Source: Marinomonas polaris DSM 16579 (lineage in GTDB: Bacteria; Pseudomonadota; Gammaproteobacteria; Pseudomonadales; Marinomonadaceae). Taken from it: a DNA stretch of 56,049 nucleotides. The DNA is taken from the NCBI RefSeq assembly GCF_900129155.1, contig NZ_FQVF01000027.1, positions 1 through 56,049 of the forward strand. Reading direction: 5' to 3'. A model generated the notes under the pieces. It did not search any database, was not told where the DNA came from, and worked only from the letters and a program-made list of their open reading frames with translations. The translations under genes and the position numbers were made by a program. The number at the start of each line of letters is the position of its first letter. Positions within the stretch are counted from its first letter, which is position 1. Shown here one piece after another: positions 32,927 through 41,073 of the stretch.

Positions 32927-34036
32927 CTACGGTAATGCCGAAGAATCGTTAGGAACAGTAAACATAGCATTATCCCACTCATGATAAATGAGCTGTTTTT
33001 TGGCATCATCTGTTTGAATCAGTAGTTCAAGGCCTAGAGGAATTGGGCGAAAAATCCCATGCGGTAACTTACTCAACTCATCACGACTATATGGACCTTT
33101 TACCTTGGTACTAATTGGCGTAATCCCAGATTGATTCGCAAGAATATGCTGCCCTTCAGGGGACAATAAAAGATCGATAAAACGCTTCGCTAATGTCGGC
33201 TGTTGAGCATCACGAGGAATAAACGCCGTGCGCATAATGATTGTCGTATAATCCGTCGGCATGATGGTTTTTATCCATGCATACTTTTGTGACCACTGAT
33301 ATGAATAAGCACCAACAAGATTATAGGCGATAAATATCTGACCTTTTAATAGCGCATTAAGCATCGACGAAGTATCTGTATAAAGCCGAGCTTGATGCGT
33401 ACCAAAAGCTTCTAATAACCGCCCATAACTGCGAGATTGTTGTCCATCATAGGCCCATGCCAAATAGCCTAAACCTGACTGCTGAATATCAAATAAGCCA
33501 ATTTTGTCGTCTAAAAGGTGATTCTTACTGCGGATCAAATTCAATAACTGCTCGCGACTCAGCGGCAAAGCCTCTCCAGCCAAAATATCGCTATTTAGCG
33601 CCGTTACGATAGGTTCGTAGGTAAACCCAAACAGCTCATTTCGCCAATGTGAATCCTTGGGGACATTACTAAGCTCTGGCGAATCATAAGCCAATGCGTA
33701 ACCATCGTTCGCCAATTTAAATTGAAGGTCCATCGCAGGACTAAGCATCACATCCGGCCTAACATTAGGCTGCGAGATAAATTGCTCGTATAAATGACGA
33801 GTATTCGATTCGGTGTAATGAATTGCTACATTTGGGTATTTTTCTTGATATGCCTTAAACAAAGGCGAGATCGCCTGATGATTTATAGCGCCATAAATAG
33901 CCAGTACATCTTCTTGATACTTTGGCGGTTTATTCAAACTTGGAAAAGTAATATATGTAGTTTGTTGCACCGCATCAGCGAATACCATACGACTAACCAA
34001 GATTAAACAAAGTCCCAGCACGTAACTAACTTTCAT
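32927..34036 (-). CDS. ABC-type (iron/anion-like) periplasmic binding protein linked to a two-component system
   Basis: 369 aa from the ATG at 34036 (AGGA 7 nt upstream). Signal peptide to about residue 20. It has a type 2 periplasmic-binding fold of the Fe3+/AfuA-like extracellular class: LAIYGAINHQAISPLFKAYQ, RPDVMLSPAMDLQFKLANDG, LLSPEGQHILANQSGITPI. No ABC permease or ATPase gene is adjacent. The start overlaps the kinase gene by 11 nt, so it is the third gene of the sensor operon. In related loci (PgtC, TctC-linked sensors) such proteins present the ligand to the kinase; that role is inferred here. Confidence 0.85.
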   Translation of the reverse strand: MKVSYVLGLCLILVSRMVFADAVQQTTYITFPSLNKPPKYQEDVLAIYGAINHQAISPLFKAYQEKYPNVAIHYTESNTRHLYEQFISQPNVRPDVMLSPAMDLQFKLANDGYALAYDSPELSNVPKDSHWRNELFGFTYEPIVTALNSDILAGEALPLSREQLLNLIRSKNHLLDDKIGLFDIQQSGLGYLAWAYDGQQSRSYGRLLEAFGTHQARLYTDTSSMLNALLKGQIFIAYNLVGAYSYQWSQKYAWIKTIMPTDYTTIIMRTAFIPRDAQQPTLAKRFIDLLLSPEGQHILANQSGITPISTKVKGPYSRDELSKLPHGIFRPIPLGLELLIQTDDAKKQLIYHEWDNAMFTVPNDSSALP

Positions 34037-35456
34037 AAGAAAGTCCTTTTCGTTGGGGAAAAATAACTTCCACAATCAATCCGGTTGGCTGGTTGTCTTT
34101 TAAATGGAATCTGGCGTCATGATGCTCTGCGACTTCTTTGGCAATGGATAAACCAATCCCAGAACCAGAGGCAAAGTTATCTGGACTACGATAAAAATAC
34201 TCAAAAATATGCTCTTTATCCTGGTCAGGAACGCCAATACCTTGATCTCGAATTTGTAACACTACTGAAGTCTCAGATAGCTCATCCATCACCATTAGCT
34301 CAACTTCAACAACGCTGCCTTTCGGACTGTATTTAATGGCATTTTCAATGATATTTTGCAGCATCTGCTTTAGTGCGAATTCATCACCGTTAATAGTAAC
34401 TTGGATGTCTCCTAAATATTCAATTTCAACCTGTTGTTCTAGTGCCCAAACCACCAGCTCGCGACAAGTCTCTTTGGTCACATGATCCAAAGACACCGGA
34501 CTAAAAGGATGACTCTGATAACGATGTGTCAACGTAGCGCGACTAAGAAGTTGGTTGACAGTGTTGGTCAATACATTACTGCTTTCTAAAATATGTTGTA
34601 GTTGCTTTTGACGTAACACTTCATCGGTTTCATCTAGAGCGTTTTGCGCCTGTGAATTCAGACCAGCCAAGGGTGTTCGTATCTGATGGGCGGCTTCTGC
34701 CGTGAAGCGTTTTAAACGGCTTAATGTATTATCCAACTGAGCCATAAAGTAATTAATACTCTTTAATAAAGGCGCTATTTCGCTGGGTACATTGGCTTCT
34801 AAAGGCGATAATTCTTGAGGGGAACGTTCGGTTATGGCTTGCTTGATCGCTTGTAAAGGCTGCAATACCCGCCAAATAACAAAGAGTAGTAAGAGCAGGG
34901 TAATAAAGAAAAATAAGGTAACAAACTGCAATGCCATTTGGCTGATTTCAGTCGCAGCTGCGCGTCGTGCATCCAATGTTTGCCCGACAATAATAAAAAC
35001 ATCGTTCACACTATCCGCTTCTAACAAGCGTTTTCCCAACGCTACAAAACGCACCGTCTCACCGCGATACATGGCTTCATAATAAATAGGAATAAACTTT
35101 TCTTTCTCGCTGGATTGCTGAAGTAACTGGGTAAACGGAATATTGGGGAGATCTTTATAACCTGTCAGCACCTGATATTGTCCATTCATAATAGAATAGA
35201 AGGCTCGATCAGAGGTAGACAACGCCAAGGTTTCAAAAGCAGAAACGGGCAAATCGATAAAAAACTGCGAATCCAAAATATTAATGTTTTCGGCCATCTG
35301 TAAAGCTGAACCATATAAAAGTCGGTCATAAGACTCTTTTGCAGCTCTATTCGCGTAGATATGTGCGCTCCAAAGAGCCACAACATTAATGACGATCAGC
35401 ACCGTCGCAACCATTAGGATCAATTGCCGACGAATCGACGTGGTCGCCTTAGCCAT
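34026..35456 (-). CDS. TctE-like sensor histidine kinase
   Basis: 476 aa from the ATG at 35456, overlapping the regulator stop by 8 nt. TM1 is at about 11-31, then a ~140-residue periplasmic domain of the TctE N-terminal kind (LDSQFFIDLPVSAFETLALS, SDRAFYSIMNGQYQVLTGYK). TM2 is at about 177-196, then HAMP-like. HisKA RFTAEAAHQIRTPLAGLNSQ has H257. N box MLQNIIENAIKYSPKGS, G1 DQGIGVP and G2 SGSGIGLSIAKEVAEHH are intact. TctE kinases sense carboxylates such as tricarballylate or citrate, usually with a periplasmic protein. Confidence 0.92.
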   Translation of the reverse strand: MAKATTSIRRQLILMVATVLIVINVVALWSAHIYANRAAKESYDRLLYGSALQMAENINILDSQFFIDLPVSAFETLALSTSDRAFYSIMNGQYQVLTGYKDLPNIPFTQLLQQSSEKEKFIPIYYEAMYRGETVRFVALGKRLLEADSVNDVFIIVGQTLDARRAAATEISQMALQFVTLFFFITLLLLLFVIWRVLQPLQAIKQAITERSPQELSPLEANVPSEIAPLLKSINYFMAQLDNTLSRLKRFTAEAAHQIRTPLAGLNSQAQNALDETDEVLRQKQLQHILESSNVLTNTVNQLLSRATLTHRYQSHPFSPVSLDHVTKETCRELVVWALEQQVEIEYLGDIQVTINGDEFALKQMLQNIIENAIKYSPKGSVVEVELMVMDELSETSVVLQIRDQGIGVPDQDKEHIFEYFYRSPDNFASGSGIGLSIAKEVAEHHDARFHLKDNQPTGLIVEVIFPQRKGLSYES

Positions 35457-36120
35457 GATGTTTTTCCAACAAATAACCAAGACCACGAATGGTTCTGATA
35501 TTAATATCACTGTCTTGCAGAGATTTCCGTAGGCGTGCTACGTAGATTTCAATCACACTTGAGTTTGGATTTTCATTAAAGTTATAAATATGTTCAATCA
35601 ATGCCTCTTTGCTTAAAACCCGCCCAGTGTGGCTGATAAACACCTCTAATAAACGAAACTCTCGTTGTTTTAGGTCGATAAGATTACCGTCAACGGTCAC
35701 CGAACAAGCTTGAAGATCTAAACTGACATTGCCATATTCTATGATGTTTTGCGCTTGTCCTTGGCTACGACGCAGTAAGGCACGACAACGAGCTTCAAGC
35801 TCACCAAAGTCCACTGGTTTAGTCATATAGTCATCTGCGCCTAAATCTAATAACTCAATACGATCTTTAATTCCATCACGCGCAGTCAGTACGATCACAG
35901 GCGTATTAGAGTGTTTTTTTCGCAGAGTTTGTAAAATTTGATTGCCTGTCATATCCGGCAAATTTAGATCTAGTAGCATGAGATCGTATTCTTGCAAGGC
36001 CAACATCTGATTTGCCTGTAAACCGGTCTGAGCAAGATCAAGACCATGCCCCATTCGACTGATTCTTTGGCTAATGGCTTCGCCTAAAATACGGTCATCT
36101 TCCACTACTAAAATACGCAT
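35449..36120 (-). CDS. TctD-like OmpR family response regulator
   Basis: 223 aa. The receiver domain has MRILVVEDDRILGEAISQRI, the phospho-acceptor D51 in LMLLDLNLPDMTG, and KPVDFGELEARCRALLRRS. The C-terminal winged helix has LKQREFRLLEVFISHTGRVL and NSSVIEIYVARLRKSL. First gene of the regulator-kinase-binding protein operon. It is the best candidate to bind the 11-bp tandem repeats before the TAXI-TRAP operon. The 295-bp spacer upstream, shared with divergent eamA, shows no clear operator. Confidence 0.92.
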   Translation of the reverse strand: MRILVVEDDRILGEAISQRISRMGHGLDLAQTGLQANQMLALQEYDLMLLDLNLPDMTGNQILQTLRKKHSNTPVIVLTARDGIKDRIELLDLGADDYMTKPVDFGELEARCRALLRRSQGQAQNIIEYGNVSLDLQACSVTVDGNLIDLKQREFRLLEVFISHTGRVLSKEALIEHIYNFNENPNSSVIEIYVARLRKSLQDSDINIRTIRGLGYLLEKHHG

Positions 36121-36415
36121 GATACTGATGCTCTTGTGACGTCTTTATTTTTATAAGGCAAATTGAATGTGTGTGATATTCAGTTTCTTACTCGGAACTT
36201 TGTCAATTTAGCCTATATTCCGGCGTGAAAGAATGGGCTATCTCTTCTATCAATACATGAAATGGAAAATGAATACGGAGCCTTTTGCAATTAAAGGGAC
36301 CATTCTCGGTCTGTGTCCTTCATTCTTTTGTTATCTGTCCATGTGCAAACTTATCGAAAACACGTAAAGTGATTGGCTTATTTTCGCTTCACTATTGTAC
36401 GGTTAAGGACTCAAC

Positions 36416-37312
36416 ATGATTCGCAAAGATATGTTTTTGGCGCTGATTATTATCGTCGCGTGGGGCTTTAACTTTATCGTCATGCGTTGGGGGTTGGACG
36501 AGCTAACACCGATGATGTTAGGTGGCTTACGCTTCCTGGTCATCGGTATGATTGGCTGTTTCTTCTTCTCTCGCCCCAATACACCGCTGCTTTGGTGCAT
36601 TGGCTACGCCTTGTCATTGAATTTCGGGCAATTTGCGTTTTTATTCAGCGCGATGTCGTTTGGTATGCCTGCGGGACTTGCGTCTTTGGTGCTGCAATCT
36701 CAGGCGATTTTTACGCTCGTGTTCGCTATTTTATTGTTGAAAGAAACCGTACGCCCTTATCAAGTACTTGCTATCGGTATTGCGATTGGTGGCTTGGCGG
36801 TCATCGGATTAGACAATGAAGACACCACCATGACTGCACTTGGTTTTGGTTTAACCTTAGCCGCCGGCTCAAGCTGGGCGTTGGGCAATATTTTTACTAA
36901 AGTCATCAGCCGAAAAGGCTACGATGCCAACCTCAACCTTATTGTTTGGTCTAGCTGGGTTCCGCCTGTGCCTTTCTTTCTGTGTGCTTACTTCATTGAT
37001 GGCGGCGACGTTATGTGGAGTAACATCGTTAATTTGAACTTCAAATCCCTTGCATCACTGGCTTATTTGTCAATCTTTGCAACATTCATCGGCTACGGTT
37101 TATGGAGCCATTTGCTGTCTCGCTATCCAGCAGCAACTGTCGCACCGCTAACCTTGGGCGTTCCGGTTGTTGGCCTAACATCAGCAGAAATCTTTTTGTC
37201 TGAAACAGTTAGTACCATGCAATGGATGGGGATTTTGATTGTATTGCTTGGTTTGATGCTGAACACATTCGGCGGCCGCTGGCTAAAGAAAGTTAGCCAG
37301 CGAGTCGCTTAA
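36416..37312 (+). CDS. eamA: EamA-like DMT exporter (cysteine/O-acetylserine type)
   Basis: 298 aa with ten TM helices in two EamA repeats. It resembles E. coli EamA (YdeD) along its length: RKDMFLALIIIVAWGFNF start, FGMPAGLASLVLQSQAIFT in the first repeat, LTLAAGSSWALGNIFTKVIS at the start of the second, and VAPLTLGVPVVGLTSAEIFL. EamA exports O-acetylserine and cysteine in E. coli; the substrate here may differ. It stands alone, divergent from the TctD-like gene. Confidence 0.85.
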   Translation: MIRKDMFLALIIIVAWGFNFIVMRWGLDELTPMMLGGLRFLVIGMIGCFFFSRPNTPLLWCIGYALSLNFGQFAFLFSAMSFGMPAGLASLVLQSQAIFTLVFAILLLKETVRPYQVLAIGIAIGGLAVIGLDNEDTTMTALGFGLTLAAGSSWALGNIFTKVISRKGYDANLNLIVWSSWVPPVPFFLCAYFIDGGDVMWSNIVNLNFKSLASLAYLSIFATFIGYGLWSHLLSRYPAATVAPLTLGVPVVGLTSAEIFLSETVSTMQWMGILIVLLGLMLNTFGGRWLKKVSQRVA

Positions 37313-37337
37313 AAACGGTTAAGAAATAAGAAGTTAT

Positions 37338-37399
37338 TTAATCCTTTCTATTTTGTTGCGCGTCGATTTTATCCACGAGGCGTGCAATTTGAGCCTGTA
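37338..37399 (-). repeat. duplicated 3' tail of the cation-channel gene
   Basis: These 62 bp match 39180-39241, the last 20 codons and stop of the voltage-gated channel gene, with only five differences, and lie in the same orientation. In frame they read LQAQIARLVDKIDAQQNRKD then stop, against LQAQVARLADKIDAQQNRKD in the channel. The similarity stops abruptly at both sides. The frame continues upstream on the minus strand for about 17 more codons with unrelated sequence (SIWGKQVERSFN) before a stop. It is a leftover of a duplicated or recombined channel-like gene. Confidence 0.75.
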
Positions 37400-37432
37400 A
37401 TATTTTAACGTTGAACGAACGCTCCACCTGTT

Positions 37433-37679
37433 TACCCCAAATGCTGTAATCGATGATCCATCAACGGTTTCACGGTCATGCAGGTATCCGCGACTATATC
37501 GAACGGCTTTTTATTGGCTATCATACGGTAACTTGCTTTCTGTCGAGCGAGATCCTCGACGATAGCTGTTCTCGCGTGCGGGTCGATTTCACCGGAGACT
37601 TTGGACATGAGCTCGGCTTACTGGAAATGACCATAAATGCTGACGGGTGATCGTGCGCATCGACACAAATCTAGAATAA
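37433..37679 (+). pseudogene. SnoaL-like (NTF2-fold) protein, frameshifted fragment
   Basis: A short frame reads NAVIDDP, then after a shift near 37455 continues HQRFHGHAGIRDYIERLFIG, and on to FTGDFGHELGLLEMTINADG. It then meets a TGA; one base further the frame resumes VIVRIDTNLE and a TAA at 37677-37679. This order fits the SnoaL/ketosteroid-isomerase-like fold (A-x-x-DDP, G-x-x-G-I-R-x-Y-I). Two frameshifts and a missing N-terminus make it non-functional. An SD-like AAGGAG follows, leading into the RND remnant. Confidence 0.65.
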
Positions 37680-37701
37680 CAACTAAGGAGATAGGCCTGC
37701 T

Positions 37702-38126
37702 GTGTGGCAAGAGCTTCAACCTATCATCGCCAAACAGCCGCCCGGTTATAGCATCGAAATGGCTGGCTCCATTGAGGAAGCTGGCAAGGCCAGCACGGTA
37801 ATGCTACCCCTTCTTCCGATTATGATTGCACTTACGCTAATCGTCATCATTTTGCAGGTGCGCTCGATCTCTGGAATGGTCATCATGTTCTTGACCAGCC
37901 CACTAGGGCTTATTGGCTCAGTGCCTATGCTAATTCTGTTCCAGCAACCATTCGGCATCAATGCGGTGGTTGGCTTAATTGCGTTGTCGGGTATATTGAT
38001 GCGCAACACGCTGATTGGCGGTACTGTTTTTATTACCGTCTTGCCATTTACTTGTTTATTCGCTTAAATGGCCTGCTGGATGGCTCCAAAATCTATCGGG
38101 AAATTTATTTTAAGGTATTGATATAA
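37702..38126 (+). pseudogene. RND efflux transporter, C-terminal remnant with internal deletion
   Basis: The frame from the GTG at 37702 gives an RND C-terminal porter segment and TM8-TM10 (LPLLPIMIALTLIVIILQVR, SPLGLIGSVPMLILFQQPFG, VVGLIALSGILMRNTLI). It then jumps directly to GGTVFITVL, which belongs to the last TM pair, so about 60 residues between an NTLI and a later TLIGG are missing. One base shift later it reads LAIYLFIRLNGLLDGSK and KIYREIYFKVLI, ending in TAA immediately before the next ATG. So it was once a full RND gene leading the DMT gene. Confidence 0.8.
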
Positions 38127-39041
38127 ATGGAAAAATCCAAAAAAAATGAGCTTGATAAAGTTGGTCTGAGTGCCGCATGGTTTGCAGCCCTAGGGTGGGC
38201 GTCAACAGGCATATTTGTCCGTCACTTCCCAAACTGGCCGCCATTAAATATCGTCGCAGGGCGTTTTTTAGTAGCATTTGTTGCTATCAGTCTAATCTTA
38301 CTGTTCAATCACCGCCGAGCCAATATCACCAATGCCATTAAACATCCGCTGACTTGGATACTGTCTGCGCTAATGGTAGCTTATTATCTATGTGCCACCA
38401 TCGCATTTCAGCTAGCACCAGTGGGCGAAGTGTCATTGGGAATTAGCATGTCACCGGTTTTTGTCTTGCTGTTTCATTTATTAACTGGCCGAAATACGCC
38501 ACTCATCGAAAAAATAGGCTCGGCGGTTTCTTTATTTGGCGTAATTTTGGTCTTTTTACCAAGCTTTGCAACGCAATCCGATTTTCAATACCATGTTGTC
38601 GGCTGTCTACTTGCCTTAGCAGGCGCTGCCATCATGGCAACTTATGTTTTAGCCTATCAATATCGTTCCCCTAAACACCATCCACCTTCTTCAATCAGTG
38701 TTTCCTTACTCACTTTTACCCTAGGTTTATTCATTATGATTAGTTACTTAGTGGTTAATCAGCAGATACTAATATTTGAAGAATTACGACAAACTCAACC
38801 TTTGCTGTTAATGCTTGGACTGGGATTAATGGCAACCATAGTACCAACCTTAAGTTATTCCATCGCCTCGCAACGTCTGTCATCGATGTTAACGACTTCA
38901 ATTAGACTGGCAACCCCTACTATTGCCGCTTTGTTGGCAATCGTGTTTTTACACGAAATGCCAGCTGTGTGGTTTTGGTTTGGTTCTAGTTTTGTTATTG
39001 GGGGTTTGCTGCTAATGACATGGCAGAAAAAAACGCCCTAA
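38127..39041 (+). CDS. EamA/DMT family transporter
   Basis: 304 aa, ten TM helices in two EamA repeats (AAWFAALGWASTGIFVRHF at the start, AGAAIMATYVLAYQYRS at the second repeat). Typical DMT length. Its ATG directly follows the stop of the RND pseudogene, and the AAGG used as ribosome binding site lies inside that remnant. It may therefore have lost its original promoter. The substrate is unknown. A decayed IS3-type end lies just after its stop. Confidence 0.85.
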   Translation: MEKSKKNELDKVGLSAAWFAALGWASTGIFVRHFPNWPPLNIVAGRFLVAFVAISLILLFNHRRANITNAIKHPLTWILSALMVAYYLCATIAFQLAPVGEVSLGISMSPVFVLLFHLLTGRNTPLIEKIGSAVSLFGVILVFLPSFATQSDFQYHVVGCLLALAGAAIMATYVLAYQYRSPKHHPPSSISVSLLTFTLGLFIMISYLVVNQQILIFEELRQTQPLLLMLGLGLMATIVPTLSYSIASQRLSSMLTTSIRLATPTIAALLAIVFLHEMPAVWFWFGSSFVIGGLLLMTWQKKTP

Positions 39042-39049
39042 CTTTGAAG

Positions 39050-39127
39050 TGACCCCATAAAGTTGGACACTTTATTAACCGGCTAACAATGCCTGATTTC
39101 GGTACTCTACCGGAGTCAGGCTAAAAA
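39050..39127 (-). mobile_element. remnant of an IS3-family insertion sequence
   Basis: TGACCCCATAAAGTTGGACAC at 39050-39070 looks like an IS3-family terminal inverted repeat (first 20 bases TGACCCCATAAAGTTGGACA). On the minus strand 39075-39125 encodes FSLTPVEYRNQALLAG and a stop, matching the typical C-terminus of IS3-family OrfB transposase. Nothing of the remaining element follows, so about 78 bp survive. It fits the decay seen on the left and may mark the rearrangement that duplicated the channel tail. Confidence 0.75.
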
Positions 39128-39179
39128 AAATTAACCAGCAGCTTACCGCCTTAAAAGTAAATTGAAAGTAAAAGTAGAG

Positions 39180-40010
39180 TTAATCCTTTCTATTTTGTTG
39201 TGCATCGATTTTATCCGCGAGGCGTGCTACTTGAGCCTGTAGTTCTGAAATCTGCGTCACCAAAGCCTGATGATGGTTTTCCTGATTCTCATGCTCTTCT
39301 ATTGCCGTTTCGCGTGTCATCACGTCCAGCACAACACCCACCATCATGTTTAAAAACACAAACGCGGTTAAGAAAATGAAGATGATGTAGAAGATCCAGC
39401 TAAACGGATACACTTCCATGGTTTCGTACATAACGTCCGTCCAATCTTCGAACGTCGCGACACGGAATAATGTCAGCATAGAAATAGCGATATCACCCCA
39501 AAGCGTTTCATTTACTTGATGAAAAAAGATAGAGCCAACCGCCGCGAAGATGTAAAAGATGATAAACATCAACAAGGCAATGTAGCCCATTTTGGGAATG
39601 GCTTTGAGCAAGGCATTAATCAAAAAACGTAGGTCAGGAATGATCGACACCAGACGCAAAACTCGGAACACTCGTAACAAACGTGCGACAAGAATCATCT
39701 CAGTCTCGGAGATCGGCATCAAACTACCAACAACAATCACGGTATCGAAAATATTCCAAGGATCTCTAAAGAAGCGGCGCTTATCATCACAAGCGATAAA
39801 GCGCAGGGAGAGTTCAACCAGAAAGAAGACAGTAATGAAGTTGTCTAGGTAATTAATGGCCTTATCAATGCCATAAGGTAAGGAATAGGTTTTTGCGCCA
39901 ACGGTTAATGCGGCAACCACAATGATGCTAATAATAAAACCTTGGAACCACGCACTGCGCTCAATGCGCTTCATCGTGGCAAACCAATTTCCAGAACGAC
40001 TCATTTCCAT
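39180..40010 (-). CDS. single-domain voltage-gated cation channel (BacNav-like) with acidic filter
   Basis: 276 aa, six TM helices as in NaChBac/NavAb. S4 is LVARLLRVFRVLRLVSII with gating arginines R110, R113, R116 and R119. The pore helix leads to the filter T186-F-E-D-W-T-D192, then S6 FIFLTAFVFLNMMVGVVLDV. A C-terminal coiled coil (about 245-270) would hold the tetramer. Sodium channels of the family have TLESWxx. Here acidic residues replace the neutral ones at two positions, as in the engineered calcium-selective CavAb (TLDDWSD). It may therefore conduct Ca2+ or be poorly selective (inference). The last 20 codons are duplicated at 37338-37399. Confidence 0.88.
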   Translation of the reverse strand: MEMSRSGNWFATMKRIERSAWFQGFIISIIVVAALTVGAKTYSLPYGIDKAINYLDNFITVFFLVELSLRFIACDDKRRFFRDPWNIFDTVIVVGSLMPISETEMILVARLLRVFRVLRLVSIIPDLRFLINALLKAIPKMGYIALLMFIIFYIFAAVGSIFFHQVNETLWGDIAISMLTLFRVATFEDWTDVMYETMEVYPFSWIFYIIFIFLTAFVFLNMMVGVVLDVMTRETAIEEHENQENHHQALVTQISELQAQVARLADKIDAQQNRKD

Positions 40011-40122
40011 TATTTTCTACACCTAATATGCAATCTTAAAAACCTGCAATAAAGACAGGTGCCGCCATCTTAAGTTCATATCATGTAGAATAAAAGCAGA
40101 AGCGAGTTATTGCACTTGCTAA

Positions 40123-40398
40123 TTAAGTTCGTTTTACTCGCACAACCTTCATGATCTCAACAGGAATTCCCGCGACCATTTCTTGTGTTGGATAGTAGGT
40201 TAGATTGACGCGAGCACCACGCAAGGTACGATATTTGCCTTGGCGTTTGAAACGAAAAGGCACATCGTAGCCTTCTATCATTAAGGTGTGAAGCACCCAG
40301 TCTTCTTGGGGGCGTTGGGCATGAGATTTCACTTTCAGCGCATCTGAATGAATAAGCGCATCATTATTTTTTAACAAAGACTCAGGATCGGATTTCAC
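40123..40398 (-). CDS. conserved-looking hypothetical protein, 91 aa
   Basis: GTG start at 40398 with AAGGAA 7 nt upstream. Small basic soluble protein, no TM or signal peptide. The second half (WVLHTLMIEGYDVPFRFKRQ, then YRTLRGARVNLTYYPTQEMV) looks like a compact β-rich fold with many K/R. I do not recognise the family. Coding potential is supported by the ribosome binding site and the residue pattern. It lies between the channel gene and the MscS-type gene on the same strand, with separate spacers. Confidence 0.7.
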   Translation of the reverse strand: MKSDPESLLKNNDALIHSDALKVKSHAQRPQEDWVLHTLMIEGYDVPFRFKRQGKYRTLRGARVNLTYYPTQEMVAGIPVEIMKVVRVKRT

Positions 40399-40485
40399 AA
40401 GAGACTTCCTTTCTTAAAGATGAAAGCCTCTTAGTATGACACAAATATCTGAAATCTTAAAAAATTGATTGTTTTTCACTCAACG

Positions 40486-41052
40486 TTAAGAAGAAGCACT
40501 TTGGTCCTCAACTTTATTAGTTGAAGTGCTAGATGCTGTAAATTGACTCATTGCCTGCGCTGCTTCTCGACTTTCAAAGCGTATAACCGCTTTTTGTAGA
40601 ATCAAACTGTTTGGATAAGTCACTATATCGCCTGACAACCGATGAATAATGACATGGAAGGTCGATATTTCTAACACTTGCCCTAAGATCTCATCGTCTT
40701 TATCTACAACCTTGACCCAATCCCCCACTCGATAAGGAAAACCAAAGAAGATAATCAAGCTAGCAGTAATGTTGCTTAAAATCGACCATTGAGCAAACAG
40801 CGCCACACCCACCACGGCAAACACAGACGAGAAGAATATCGCTAGCTGACCATAACCAATACCAAGAACCAAACAAATCAACAAAACAAAAATCGCTGTA
40901 AAACCAAGGTTGAGCATTTTCGAAACGTAGGTTATTCGCACTTCGTTCGCAAATTTCTTTTGTCCTAATAAATTGACACTGGATTTCAAGATGCGAGAAA
41001 CAATGATGTAAGCCACCACCAATAAAGCGATTAAGCCAATTTGCACCATCAT
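40486..41052 (-). CDS. small MscS-family mechanosensitive channel
   Basis: 188 aa from the ATG at 41052 (AGGAG 7 nt upstream). Three TM segments, the last being the glycine/alanine-rich pore helix (FFSSVFAVVGVALFAQWSIL), then the MscS β domain with the signature PYRVGDWVKVVDKDDEILGQV and ISTFHVIIHRLSGDIVTYPN. The C-terminal α/β domain of E. coli MscS is largely missing, replaced by a Ser/Thr-rich tail. It would release solutes under osmotic down-shock. The gene follows the AEC carrier with a 21-bp gap, probably one transcript. Confidence 0.88.
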   Translation of the reverse strand: MMVQIGLIALLVVAYIIVSRILKSSVNLLGQKKFANEVRITYVSKMLNLGFTAIFVLLICLVLGIGYGQLAIFFSSVFAVVGVALFAQWSILSNITASLIIFFGFPYRVGDWVKVVDKDDEILGQVLEISTFHVIIHRLSGDIVTYPNSLILQKAVIRFESREAAQAMSQFTASSTSTNKVEDQSASS

Positions 41053-41073
41053 GCTTTTTCTCCTAATACGGAT

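Noticed and set aside
37453..37650. 65-codon frame as an intact small gene
   Set aside because: Both ends continue the same protein in other frames, so it is part of a frameshifted SnoaL-like pseudogene.
37338..39241. Composite transposon or integrative element bounded by the duplicated channel tail
   Set aside because: The repeats are direct and imperfect, only one IS end is present and no transposase or integrase frame is complete; a simple rearrangement explains it.
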